Origin: Anaerolineales bacterium UBA6055
GTDB lineage: Bacteria; Chloroflexota; Anaerolineae; Aggregatilineales; Phototrophicaceae
Assembly (NCBI GenBank): GCA_002428985.1
Contig: DIYL01000047.1
Coordinates: 325,382-389,381, forward strand
Reading direction: 5' to 3'
DNA: 64,000 nt
Positions 44,073-52,348 of this stretch are shown in pieces. The notes under the pieces are model-generated. The model did not search any database, had not been told where the DNA came from, and saw only the letters and a program-made list of their open reading frames with translations. The position numbers and the translations under genes are program-made. Position 1 is the first letter of the stretch. Each line of letters opens with the position of its first letter.

Positions 44073-44891
44073 TCACTCGTTGAATTTACTAAAGTAGGTC
44101 TGGAATCCACCAGTATCGGGTGGAATCATCTGCATCCGAATCCAATCGACAAAAATGAGGTCATGATCGCGCATAAAGTTGACTATACCATCAATCACAA
44201 ATGGCAATGTATTGGTCGGAATATCCACAAATTGCATGCCTAAGGCATCCATCGTGCCGCCTTTGGTCACATGACCATACAGCACCAATGGCGAGATATT
44301 ATAAGCAAACACATCTTTGATTTCGTGTTCATCTTGTGCAAATACGACGGCATCGGCGGTCTTCGCATCGGGTGGTAGATATTTTTCTAATGTCGCGGTT
44401 GTGATGGAATTTGCCCCTAATGGACGTTGAATCGCTTTGCGGACATGTAACTTGTCAAACCCACCCTCTTTTTGGTGATTCTGGTAAATATTGACAATCG
44501 CACGGAGTTCAATGCCGATGGTGTCATAGTGGGAATTGGAAACAAATTCCATCTGTCGCCAATCATCTTCGTGTAATGTAAAGACATTATTTTCTGGCGC
44601 GACGGCACCGGTTTCTGGGACTTCTTCATTGATTGTTGGCAGTGCGTATAAGACACCTTCGGTACTGATGTATTCGATTTTGGCACAAGTCAACGTCAGC
44701 TTACCGGATGCTTTAAAATCTTTTGCATCGACCGGGTCAGCTTTGACAACTTGCCACGGTTGCTCGTTAATGTGCATGACTGTATTTTTAGCAAACGTTT
44801 CGGGCAATTGACTGATGGGAATATTGCCACCGGCGATACGTTTTCCGTCTTCAGCATTCAGGAAGACGACTTCAATTGTCTGGTTAGACAT
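44073..44891 (-). CDS. Hypothetical protein
   Basis: A 272-residue soluble protein starting MSNQTIEVVFLNAEDGKRI and containing a region with alternating beta strands (LTLTCAKIEYIST, then FTLHEDDWRQMEFVS) and an end with DHDLIFVDWIRMQMIPPDTG. No family recognised. ATG at 44891 has AAAGGAG five bases upstream, a strong site; eight extra codons upstream have none. It stands alone between the CorC gene and the divergent priA gene. Confidence 0.7.
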   Translation of the reverse strand: MSNQTIEVVFLNAEDGKRIAGGNIPISQLPETFAKNTVMHINEQPWQVVKADPVDAKDFKASGKLTLTCAKIEYISTEGVLYALPTINEEVPETGAVAPENNVFTLHEDDWRQMEFVSNSHYDTIGIELRAIVNIYQNHQKEGGFDKLHVRKAIQRPLGANSITTATLEKYLPPDAKTADAVVFAQDEHEIKDVFAYNISPLVLYGHVTKGGTMDALGMQFVDIPTNTLPFVIDGIVNFMRDHDLIFVDWIRMQMIPPDTGGFQTYFSKFNE

Positions 44892-45072
44892 AGCTACTCC
44901 TTTTAAATAACACACCCTACTATTCTACTCGCATTTGTCGATTGGGTTTAGTTGAGTCTGGAAAAAAGATTTCAAATTTCACACCAATCCGACTCACGCT
45001 AGCGGTCAGGATCGACTTCCCATACAATAAAATTCCAAAAACAAACATTAGATTTGAGTAGAGCATCACCCC

Positions 45073-47805
45073 ATGCACTATGCAGAAATCGCAATCAACG
45101 TCCCTGTCAATAAAACGTTTCATTATCACATTCCTGATGAACTTGTGCCCTTAACACAGGTTGGCTCACTGGTACGGGTTGAATTTGGTGTTGCCATGCA
45201 ATCAGGTGTTGTCATGGCATTACATGACGATACCGACATCCCCAAAACAAAACCCATTCTTGAATTACTCGACCCCAAACCTGTCATGACACCCCAACAT
45301 ATTGAACTCCCCTACTGGTTGAGCGAAACATATCTGGGCAGTATCGGTGCAGCAGCTTGGTTAATGCTTCCACCGGGATTAACAGGCAAATCCGACCGTT
45401 TATATTCGCTGGTAGATAAAACTGCGACAGCCGCCGAACCACTACAACAAGAGCTGATTCAGCATCTAATCGAGAATGGTGATAAACGACTCAAACAATT
45501 GAAAGCTAGTTTCCGCAAACAACCTGTCGAGCGTGAATTAGCAAAATTGCATGCTCAAGGCATTGTCACATGGCAATCCGTGCTGACACCGCCAACCGCC
45601 AAGAAGAAAATCAATAAAGTCATCCATCTGACGTTCCCCGGTGAGCAAATCGCGAATATCTCGCGTAATGTCGGTAGGTCTGTTCAAAAAGCCGACTTAC
45701 TGCAAGTCATTGCAACGCATCCAGATGATCCGATTGGGGTTGATGATGCACTAGCACTAGCGGGTGTAAAAACAAAAGTCCCACTAAAACACCTCATCGC
45801 TGAGGGATTAGTCTTCCTCGAGCCAGATGACAACGGCGACCAAGACTTAATTTTCCTCGATGCATCACAAGAAACTGTCGATCAAATGCTAATGGAATGG
45901 CGTGGGAGCAAGCCTTACCTGCAAATTTTGCACCACATCGCCGATAGTGCGTATACGATGACGGTTGCACAAGCCGCCCGTGAGACCAATAGTCCCCGTC
46001 GCTATATCGATAAGTTAATTAAAGATAAGCTGATCGAACTGAAAGAAGAACAAGTCTGGCGAGATTCATTGGCTGACCGTGATTTTATCCCAACCATTGC
46101 CCCCAAACTCACACCGGATCAACAACAGGTCTGGGATGTCGTGCGGGAAGCAATCAAAGCCGGACAATGGGATGCGGTTAAAGATGCACGCTTTTTGATT
46201 CATGGCGTGACGGGAAGCGGTAAAACCGAAATTTATCTGCGGGCAATTGAGCAAACCTTAGCACAAGGGCGACAGACGATTTTCCTTGTGCCAGAAATTG
46301 CACTCACATCGCAGACAATTCGACGGGTTGCCGAACGCTTTCCCGATCAAGTCGCAGTCGTGCATGGCAGTCTATCAACTGGTGAACGCTACGATACATG
46401 GCAACGGGCACGCCAGGGCGATATTGGGGTGATCGTCGGGACACGCTCAGCATTATTTACACCCCTGCCCGATGTTGGGCTGGTCATTTTGGATGAGGAA
46501 CACGATTCTAGTTATAAACAAGACCCACCTGTCGTCGAGCCACATTATCATGCCCGTGATGCTGCTGAAAAATTGATGGATAGTAATCAGGGTGTATTGA
46601 TCTTAGGCAGTGCCACCCCTGACCTCGCTACTTATTATCGCGCGAAAAAGGAACATTATACTTACCTCCATCTTCCCAACCGCATTATGGGACATCGCCA
46701 ACGGATTGAAGAACAAGCCAATCGTGTGGGTGTAAAAGCAAAATATCAACCCGAACAAGATGACGCGCTCCACATCGATTTACCGCCTGTCAGTGTTGTC
46801 GATATGCGCGCCGAATTACGCACAGGCAATATGAGTATGTTCAGCCGTGAATTACAGGAGGGGCTAAAAACTGTCCTCGAACGCGGTGAACAAGCCATGC
46901 TCTTACTCAATCGGCGCGGACAATCGACATATGTATTCTGTCGGGATTGTGGGTATGTAGTCATGTGTCCGCGCTGTGATAGTCCAATAACACATCATCG
47001 TCAGGGGCAAGCGATGCGCTGTCATCATTGTGGATTCACCCAACCAACTCCACAGGAATGCCCGTCCTGCTCGTCGAAGCGCATTAAATTTTTTGGTGCG
47101 GGCACACAACAAGTCGAAGAAGCGCTTAAGCAACTCTTCCCATCAGCACGGACGTTACGCTGGGATCGCGATACAGCCAGCAAACCAGAACTCCATCATG
47201 AAATTCTACAACAATTCATCGACCGCAAAGCCGATATTGTCATCGGCACCCAGATGATTGCGAAGGGCTTAGATTTACCCTTAGTGACCTTAGTCGGTGT
47301 TGTGAGTGCTGATTTAGGGCTGGCATTGCCCGATTATCGTGCCGGAGAGCGCGTATTCCAATTGTTGACGCAAGTCGCGGGACGTGCCGGACGTGGTGTA
47401 CTGGGTGGAAAAGTCGTGTTGCAGACCTATCAACCCGAACATTATGTGATGCAATACGCATCAAAACACGATTATCTGGGGTTTGTCGATCGCGAATTAG
47501 ATTATCGCCGAGAGATGGGGTATCCGCCCTTCCGTAAGTTAGCGCGGGTTGTCTTCCAATTTCCAGATTTCTACAAAACACAAAAACAAGCTGAAGAAGG
47601 GGCGCGACGGGTGCGTAAATTGCTCGATAAACACGACATGACAGGCACCGAACTCATCGGACCTGCACCCTGTTTCTTCACACGCATTGATCGCAATTAT
47701 CGCTGGCATTTGTTGTTGCGCGGTCCGAATCCATCAGTTGCATTGAAAGAGTTGCGCCTTGAGCGTGGCTGGCAGTTGGATATTGATCCAGTCGATGTGT
47801 TGTAA
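45073..47805 (+). CDS. priA: Replication restart helicase PriA (primosomal protein N')
   Basis: A 910-residue helicase, longer than the E. coli form (732). The N-terminal DNA-binding part includes NVPVNKTFHYHIP and the 3'-end-binding region. Walker A is GVTGSGKTE (about 378-386); the DEEH box is in LVILDEEHDSSYK; the zinc module has eight Cys: CRDC, CPRC, CHHC and CPSC with FFGAGTQQVEE after it. The C-terminal helicase half contains IGTQMIAKGLD and AGRAGRG. Extra length lies mainly in the N-terminal half (residues ~100-340, including the SPRRYIDKLI helix). It reloads the replisome at stalled forks. Confidence 0.95.
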   Translation: MHYAEIAINVPVNKTFHYHIPDELVPLTQVGSLVRVEFGVAMQSGVVMALHDDTDIPKTKPILELLDPKPVMTPQHIELPYWLSETYLGSIGAAAWLMLPPGLTGKSDRLYSLVDKTATAAEPLQQELIQHLIENGDKRLKQLKASFRKQPVERELAKLHAQGIVTWQSVLTPPTAKKKINKVIHLTFPGEQIANISRNVGRSVQKADLLQVIATHPDDPIGVDDALALAGVKTKVPLKHLIAEGLVFLEPDDNGDQDLIFLDASQETVDQMLMEWRGSKPYLQILHHIADSAYTMTVAQAARETNSPRRYIDKLIKDKLIELKEEQVWRDSLADRDFIPTIAPKLTPDQQQVWDVVREAIKAGQWDAVKDARFLIHGVTGSGKTEIYLRAIEQTLAQGRQTIFLVPEIALTSQTIRRVAERFPDQVAVVHGSLSTGERYDTWQRARQGDIGVIVGTRSALFTPLPDVGLVILDEEHDSSYKQDPPVVEPHYHARDAAEKLMDSNQGVLILGSATPDLATYYRAKKEHYTYLHLPNRIMGHRQRIEEQANRVGVKAKYQPEQDDALHIDLPPVSVVDMRAELRTGNMSMFSRELQEGLKTVLERGEQAMLLLNRRGQSTYVFCRDCGYVVMCPRCDSPITHHRQGQAMRCHHCGFTQPTPQECPSCSSKRIKFFGAGTQQVEEALKQLFPSARTLRWDRDTASKPELHHEILQQFIDRKADIVIGTQMIAKGLDLPLVTLVGVVSADLGLALPDYRAGERVFQLLTQVAGRAGRGVLGGKVVLQTYQPEHYVMQYASKHDYLGFVDRELDYRREMGYPPFRKLARVVFQFPDFYKTQKQAEEGARRVRKLLDKHDMTGTELIGPAPCFFTRIDRNYRWHLLLRGPNPSVALKELRLERGWQLDIDPVDVL

Positions 47806-47830
47806 ATCGAACCAGAAAGGGTACTATTCA

Positions 47831-48406
47831 ATGAAGTTCACCTGTGTCTGCGGTTATATCATTTCAGATAATACAACTAATCACTACTGTAAAGCACACT
47901 TAATTGCTGATCAAGATATTGATTATCTGTATTCTGACTTACACAATTTGATTGAGGAAGCTTTTAAGCTGGGTCAATTGAATAGCAATACTGATGACAC
48001 AAAAAACAGGCTTAGTCGGCTACAATCTCAGAAAGTCCGATTAATTTCAGGATACAGGAGAATTATGTACCAATGTCCAAATTGTGGACGATTACACATT
48101 AATGATAAGTCCAATCAAACCCACATCTATCATCCGGACAATGATCAACAATCATTTGAAATACTCAGTTCCACTCGACACTCGCTTACTGGCCATTGGA
48201 AGAGTAAAGTAAAGTATGATTCTCCAGGTTGGTTGTCGTGGGATACGCAAGCATCACGCAATTTCACAGTATTTGATACATGGGATGAGCTACAAACCAC
48301 ATATCATCAAAAATTTGAAGAATTCCAAAGTAAAGGATTACTCAGGACAGCATCACTAACAAAAGACAATGAAACCGTTCATTCGTATTCTGCTGGCGAG
48401 AACTAA
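47831..48406 (+). CDS. Hypothetical protein with Cys pairs
   Basis: A 191-residue protein. The N-terminus (CVCGYIISDN, later YCKAHLI) and the middle (YQCPNCGRLHI) hold Cys pairs that look like a zinc ribbon. A WDTQASRN segment and a helix (TTYHQKFEEFQS) follow. No family recognised. ATG at 47831 has AAAGGG about ten bases upstream; longer frames run into priA. It ends one base before the convergent gene at 48408. Confidence 0.6.
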   Translation: MKFTCVCGYIISDNTTNHYCKAHLIADQDIDYLYSDLHNLIEEAFKLGQLNSNTDDTKNRLSRLQSQKVRLISGYRRIMYQCPNCGRLHINDKSNQTHIYHPDNDQQSFEILSSTRHSLTGHWKSKVKYDSPGWLSWDTQASRNFTVFDTWDELQTTYHQKFEEFQSKGLLRTASLTKDNETVHSYSAGEN

Positions 48407-48407
48407 G

Positions 48408-48827
48408 TTATTCTCCGCCTAGTTCATCTGTGATGAGGCTGTCATTTTCGAGCCAGCCGATCAGAATTGTGAGTACATCGCCGGACTTCAACCCATCAAA
48501 ATAGTTGACTAATGCCGGCATGAAATTATCTTGTGCCGGATAATTCAACTCACTTGCGGATTGATAGACGCGTTCTAGCTCAACCTGACGTTCATCTGCG
48601 CCCATATTCTCGACTTGCCCGACATAGCTGTTAATCGTACGAACGAGTCGGCGCAGTCCTTTCGCTTTTTTCTCGACATCATCAACGTCAGAGACGATCT
48701 GAGGTAGTTGTGCCGATGCCCATTCAAGTAATACTTGTGCATCCCCATCATCCATTTCATCCGTCAGGCTGGATACTTCGTAAAGACGTTGTTGTTCCGA
48801 TTGGATCAGTTGTTCAAGGTCGCTCAT
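48408..48827 (-). CDS. Hypothetical helical protein, downstream of fur-like gene
   Basis: A 139-residue acidic, fully helical protein (LEQLIQSEQQRLYEVSSLTDEM, ending WLENDSLITDELGGE), probably coiled-coil at the start. No family recognised. Two adjacent ATG codons exist; the second, at 48827, has GGGGG five bases upstream. Nine bases separate it from the stop of the Fur-like gene, so both are one operon, and a role linked to that regulator or its targets is possible. Confidence 0.65.
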   Translation of the reverse strand: MSDLEQLIQSEQQRLYEVSSLTDEMDDGDAQVLLEWASAQLPQIVSDVDDVEKKAKGLRRLVRTINSYVGQVENMGADERQVELERVYQSASELNYPAQDNFMPALVNYFDGLKSGDVLTILIGWLENDSLITDELGGE

Positions 48828-48836
48828 CATATCCCC

Positions 48837-49274
48837 CTAAGCGGATTCATCTGTGCATTGGTCACATAACCCATAAAATTCGAGTAGGTGCCCGTTAATT
48901 TTGATGTTTAGTTTTTCTTCTAGTGTCTTGCTCAACTGCTCTAAACCGCAGTTATCAAACTCGATCACGCGGTTGCAACGGGTACAAATGACGTGATGAT
49001 GGTGTCCTTCGTGCATCATGACGTAAGTTGGCGTCAGACTAGTATCAATATACGTCGGGCGAATAATACCCAACTGTGTAAACAAATCCAATGTACGGAA
49101 GACACTCGCGCGTCCAATCGAAGGATTGATTTTTTCTACCTGTTCCAGCACATCCGATGACGTGATATGTCCGTGGTCGGCTTCAAGGACATCGAGGACA
49201 GTTTGGCGGGCATTGGTAAGTTTATAGCCTGCTTGTTTGAGGCGTTTGATATAAGGATTTTGTTGTTGTTCCAT
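48837..49274 (-). CDS. Fur family transcriptional regulator
   Basis: A 145-residue metal- or peroxide-sensing repressor. Winged helix: YKLTNARQTVLDVLEAD, then SDVLEQVEKINPSIGRASVFRTLDLF. Dimerisation and metal sites: HHHHVICTRCNRVIEF, then LCDQC near the end, two CxxC pairs for structural zinc. The subtype (Fur, PerR, Zur) cannot be assigned with certainty. Start at 49274 is preferred: the frame start at 49325 would overlap the -10 box at 49305-49310. Confidence 0.9.
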   Translation of the reverse strand: MEQQQNPYIKRLKQAGYKLTNARQTVLDVLEADHGHITSSDVLEQVEKINPSIGRASVFRTLDLFTQLGIIRPTYIDTSLTPTYVMMHEGHHHHVICTRCNRVIEFDNCGLEQLSKTLEEKLNIKINGHLLEFYGLCDQCTDESA

Positions 49275-49304
49275 GTGCATCCGTTCGACTGACAGTATGC
49301 TCTT

Positions 49305-49310
49305 ATTATA
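49305..49310 (-). promoter_or_regulatory. -10 box of the Fur-like regulator gene
   Basis: TATAAT on the minus strand, about 31 bases before the start codon at 49274. Just upstream a TCACATCACATGTG stretch with partial dyad symmetry may be an operator. No clear -35. Confidence 0.45.
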
Positions 49311-49372
49311 CGCAAATTTACCCACATGTGATGTGAGATTTTGTATTGTTTTATCAGAAGTGGGGAAAAATG

Positions 49373-49397
49373 AAGGACGAGAGAAACTCCCGCCCTT
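49373..49397 (-). terminator. Terminator of the TPR gene at 49408
   Basis: On the minus strand AAGGGCGGGAG pairs over eleven positions (two G-U) with CTCTCGTCCTT around loop TTT, then CATTTTT. It lies 11 bases after the stop codon and shares its stem with the terminator at 2654. Confidence 0.8.
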
Positions 49398-49407
49398 ATG
49401 AGGTGAT

Positions 49408-50277
49408 CTAATTTTGTCCGGCGCGTGCCATAGTCTCTTGAATATAGCTAACTTTTACATCATAGCGTGTGTCATAATGAACACCTGCGTAGATTTTATA
49501 TAGTTCATAAAATTCGAGAGCTTCGGTGTAGTTCGCTTGAACCAGCATGATGTTGCCGAGTCCGGCATATGCTTCCGCATGTTCTGGGTTATAGTCGAGG
49601 GCTGTGATAAACATATCAGCTGCGGAACGATCAAGACCTTGTTTTAATGCGATGCGTCCAAGGTTGGTATAAACCCATTCTGGCATACGGTGATTATTTT
49701 CCAATGCTTGATAGCAGGATTGGAGCGCGTCTTGGTACTCTCCCATTTCTGCGAGGATATAACAACGGTTGTTGTGGCTATAATCATACGCTGAGTTGAT
49801 AGCAATCGATTGATCACAATCATTGAGCCCATCAGACAAGTTACCGATGAGTGCTTGCAATAGACAGCGGTTGTTCCATGCGACGGCATCATCTGGGTTG
49901 ATGCGGATACCTTCACTGGCGACAGAAATCGCGTGATCATATTGACCCATTTCGTATAAGACAAAGCTATAACTCACATGTGCCCAATAGTGGTCGGCTT
50001 CGTTTGTGATCGCTTCGAGCAAACCCACAGATTTAAAGTAATCTTCGGCACGCATATAATCAAGCGCTGCCTCATAGGATGCATTGATCAGTGCGTCACT
50101 AGCGGTATTCGTTGTTGTCACGACTTGAACTTGTGGTTCAGCTTCAATCACACGAATTTCGACAGTTTCGGGTTGTGGGAATAGAATACTAGCAGTAATA
50201 AAAGCCGCCACCATCACCAACATGAATTCAATGGCGCGGACACTCCAACTTTTAGTTGAACGTTTGCGTTTAAACAT
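49408..50277 (-). CDS. Membrane-anchored TPR protein
   Basis: A 289-residue protein with an N-terminal basic stretch (MFKRKRSTKSW), one transmembrane helix (about 14-33) and a Thr-rich connector, then six or so tetratricopeptide units (residues ~60-280), for example SYSFVLYEMGQYDHAISVASEGI and NNRCYILAEMGEYQDALQ. The TPR region is on the outer face. It probably scaffolds a protein complex. ATG at 50277 has GAGG about 10 bases upstream; the longer frame to 50424 does not. Confidence 0.82.
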   Translation of the reverse strand: MFKRKRSTKSWSVRAIEFMLVMVAAFITASILFPQPETVEIRVIEAEPQVQVVTTTNTASDALINASYEAALDYMRAEDYFKSVGLLEAITNEADHYWAHVSYSFVLYEMGQYDHAISVASEGIRINPDDAVAWNNRCLLQALIGNLSDGLNDCDQSIAINSAYDYSHNNRCYILAEMGEYQDALQSCYQALENNHRMPEWVYTNLGRIALKQGLDRSAADMFITALDYNPEHAEAYAGLGNIMLVQANYTEALEFYELYKIYAGVHYDTRYDVKVSYIQETMARAGQN

Positions 50278-50413
50278 AATGTTATACCTCAATAAACTTG
50301 GACGTTTATAGAGTACCCTATAGTATGGCGATTTGGCAAATGAGAACCAACCAAAGTAGGCGAAGCGTGGTGTAATCGTCGTTTGACGAACTTGATTGGA
50401 TTGAACCGCACAC

Positions 50414-50442
50414 TTGACATTCACAACCCCAAACTTTATAAT
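50414..50442 (+). promoter_or_regulatory. Perfect consensus sigma-70 promoter of tRNA-Phe
   Basis: TTGACA (50414-50419), exactly 17 bases, TATAAT (50437-50442). Transcription would start near 50449, about 20 bases before the tRNA. Confidence 0.85.
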
Positions 50443-50469
50443 CTTAAAGCTAGTTTAAAACTAGGGTTC

Positions 50470-50542
50470 GCCGAGATAGCTCAGTTGGTAGAGCAACGCA
50501 CTGAAAATGCGTGGGTCCCCAGTTCAAGTCTGGGTCTCGGCA
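50470..50542 (+). tRNA. tRNA-Phe (anticodon GAA)
   Basis: The 73-base cloverleaf has acceptor GCCGAGA/TCTCGGC, D arm GCTC/GAGC, anticodon stem ACGCA/TGCGT with loop CTGAAAA (anticodon GAA), T stem CCCAG/CTGGG with TTCAAGT, and discriminator A. The 3' CCA is not encoded (ACAAA follows). It has its own promoter and terminator. Confidence 0.97.
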
Positions 50543-50544
50543 CA

Positions 50545-50575
50545 AAAAAAGCTCATCATTATGATGGGCTTTTTT
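50545..50575. terminator. Terminator of tRNA-Phe, probably bidirectional
   Basis: A nearly perfect palindrome (AAAAAAGCTCATCAT paired with ATGATGGGCTTTTTT, one G-U) ending in six T on the plus strand; the same on the minus strand, where it would terminate the gene at 50594. Confidence 0.85.
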
Positions 50576-50593
50576 GTTGTCTATTGCTTGATG

Positions 50594-51085
50594 TTAAGCG
50601 TTATTTTCGACAACCGCTTGAATACTACGCAAATGACGGAAACTGTGGCTGATGGGATGTTCTTCAATAAAATATTGTGTGGTGAGCGGGGCGTCCCAAT
50701 TTAATGAAACAGGACCCGCGTTATCAAGTTGTGCATCGCTCAGCCCGCGCACAGCATCAGCGACGGTTTGCGCATTTTTCTCCAATAATGCAAGTGAATC
50801 GGCTTTAGTTGCCTCAGCATTGCCTTGAGCATGTTGAGCATTCATGCCATCAACCATGTCCCACGTCACACCTTTAAGTCCGCCATCGCCATTTGCCATA
50901 CCGTTAATCACATCCAATTCGACGAGATACGCACTAGCGACATGATGAACCAGCACATTCACCGTTCGTCCCTCATGGTCAGACATGACTTTCCATTGAT
51001 CATCTGTCAATCCCTCGGTGTAGGCTTTGAGTTCTTGTGACCCTTGTAAAATTCGATCTGCTAAATGTTCTGCTCGTGTTCCCAT
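50594..51085 (-). CDS. DinB-like four-helix protein
   Basis: A 163-residue protein of the DinB/YfiT or maleylpyruvate isomerase N-terminal type: a helical bundle with His ligands in VNVLVHHVASA and in YFIEEHPISHSFRHLRSIQ. Members bind a divalent metal and some are thiol-dependent enzymes; the substrate is unknown. It is convergent with tRNA-Phe and uses the same terminator. RBS is AGAGAGG upstream. Confidence 0.85.
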   Translation of the reverse strand: MGTRAEHLADRILQGSQELKAYTEGLTDDQWKVMSDHEGRTVNVLVHHVASAYLVELDVINGMANGDGGLKGVTWDMVDGMNAQHAQGNAEATKADSLALLEKNAQTVADAVRGLSDAQLDNAGPVSLNWDAPLTTQYFIEEHPISHSFRHLRSIQAVVENNA

Positions 51086-51146
51086 AATGTCTTACCTCTC
51101 TTTTTATGAAATATATTTTTACTATATAATTCATATTATTAAAAAA

Positions 51147-51174
51147 TTGACATCAATGCGTTATTTTTTAAAAT
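51147..51174 (+). promoter_or_regulatory. Probable promoter of the MoxR-type gene
   Basis: TTGACA (51147-51152), a 16-base spacer and TAAAAT (51169-51174), in a very AT-rich stretch. The leader would be about 150 bases and includes a CTTGC/GCAAG hairpin at about 51249-51268 and TGTAAC/GTTACA arms at 51287-51305. Confidence 0.45.
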
Positions 51175-51334
51175 ATATTTTTGATTTTTGTTTCAAATTT
51201 GACAATTTGCTATTTTGCAATGATTACCCTACCTCTAATCCGTTTCTGCTTGCCACTTGGATAGCAAGTCGAGTATAGTTAAGGTTGTAACTCGATGTGT
51301 TACAGTCTACGAAGCAGAATGGAATTCATTAAAT

Positions 51335-52291
51335 ATGTTTGAAGATGTTAAACAAGTTACAGATAACCTGAGTCAACAGCAATATATTGCCACTGACGAA
51401 ATTTCCACCGTGATGTTCCTCGCGGATAAATTGGGTAAACCCCTCCTAGCTGAAGGACCTGCAGGTGTCGGTAAAACTGAACTGGCAAAAGCATGGTCTG
51501 GTGCGACAGATAAACCACTGATTCGTTTGCAATGTTATGAAGGCTTGGATGAAAATAAAGCCTTATATGAGTGGGAATATGCTAAGCAGATGCTCTATAC
51601 GCAACTCCTGCGCGATAAACTGAGTGATTTGTTGGCAAATGCCGAGACATTACATCAAGCTGCTGACCGACTCGGTGAAGAAGATGATGTCTTCTTCAGT
51701 GATCGCTTCTTATTGGCACGTCCACTATTGGCCGCACTATTAAGTGATGAGCCAGTTGTGCTCCTGATTGACGAGATTGATCGTGCAGATGCTGAATTTG
51801 AAGCATTCTTGCTCGAAATTCTGAGTGATTTTCAGGTATCCATCCCAGAATTAGGCACAATTAAGGCCAAGCATCACCCGACGGTTGTGCTCACGAGTAA
51901 CAACACCCGCGAACTATCGGAAGCACTCAAACGTCGTTGTTTATATCTGTTTGTAGATTACCCGAATCACGAATCTGAGTTGAGTATCGTCAAGATGCGC
52001 GTCCCCGAAATGGGCGATAAATTGGCAAATCAAGCGGTCGAGGTCGTGCAGGGATTGCGTCGCCTTGATTTGAAGAAAAACCCAAGTGTATCCGAAACGA
52101 TCGACTGGGCAAAAGCACTCATGATGTTGAATGCCGATAACGTAGACCAGAAAACGCTTGAGACAACCCTCACTGTATTGCTCAAACACGAAAGTGATGT
52201 GCAAAAAGCCAAGCGTCAATTGATGCGTGGGCAAGGTGGAGAAGACCCACGTCGTGGCGGTCTCGGCGGTCGCCGTGGTGGCTGGAACTAA
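51335..52291 (+). CDS. MoxR-type AAA+ ATPase with a Gly/Arg-rich tail
   Basis: A 318-residue ATPase of the MoxR group. Walker A GPAGVGKTE (about 41-49), Walker B PVVLLIDEIDRAD, sensor 1 PTVVLTSNNTRELSEALKRRC. It resembles the CoxD-like subset, which work with a von Willebrand factor A (VWA) protein to insert metals or remodel complexes. No VWA partner is encoded downstream; instead the four glycosyltransferases follow. The tail GGEDPRRGGLGGRRGGW is an RGG-like stretch. ATG at 51335 is chosen; GGAA is about 11 bases upstream. Confidence 0.85.
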   Translation: MFEDVKQVTDNLSQQQYIATDEISTVMFLADKLGKPLLAEGPAGVGKTELAKAWSGATDKPLIRLQCYEGLDENKALYEWEYAKQMLYTQLLRDKLSDLLANAETLHQAADRLGEEDDVFFSDRFLLARPLLAALLSDEPVVLLIDEIDRADAEFEAFLLEILSDFQVSIPELGTIKAKHHPTVVLTSNNTRELSEALKRRCLYLFVDYPNHESELSIVKMRVPEMGDKLANQAVEVVQGLRRLDLKKNPSVSETIDWAKALMMLNADNVDQKTLETTLTVLLKHESDVQKAKRQLMRGQGGEDPRRGGLGGRRGGWN

Positions 52292-52348
52292 GTAACCTGA
52301 ATAATATTGTAGGAGCATGATCATTTGTCATGCTCTTACATATTAGGC

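Noticed and set aside
49275..49325. The longer N-terminus of the Fur-like regulator
   Set aside because: The extra codons cover the TATAAT box at 49305-49310 and lack a ribosome-binding site.
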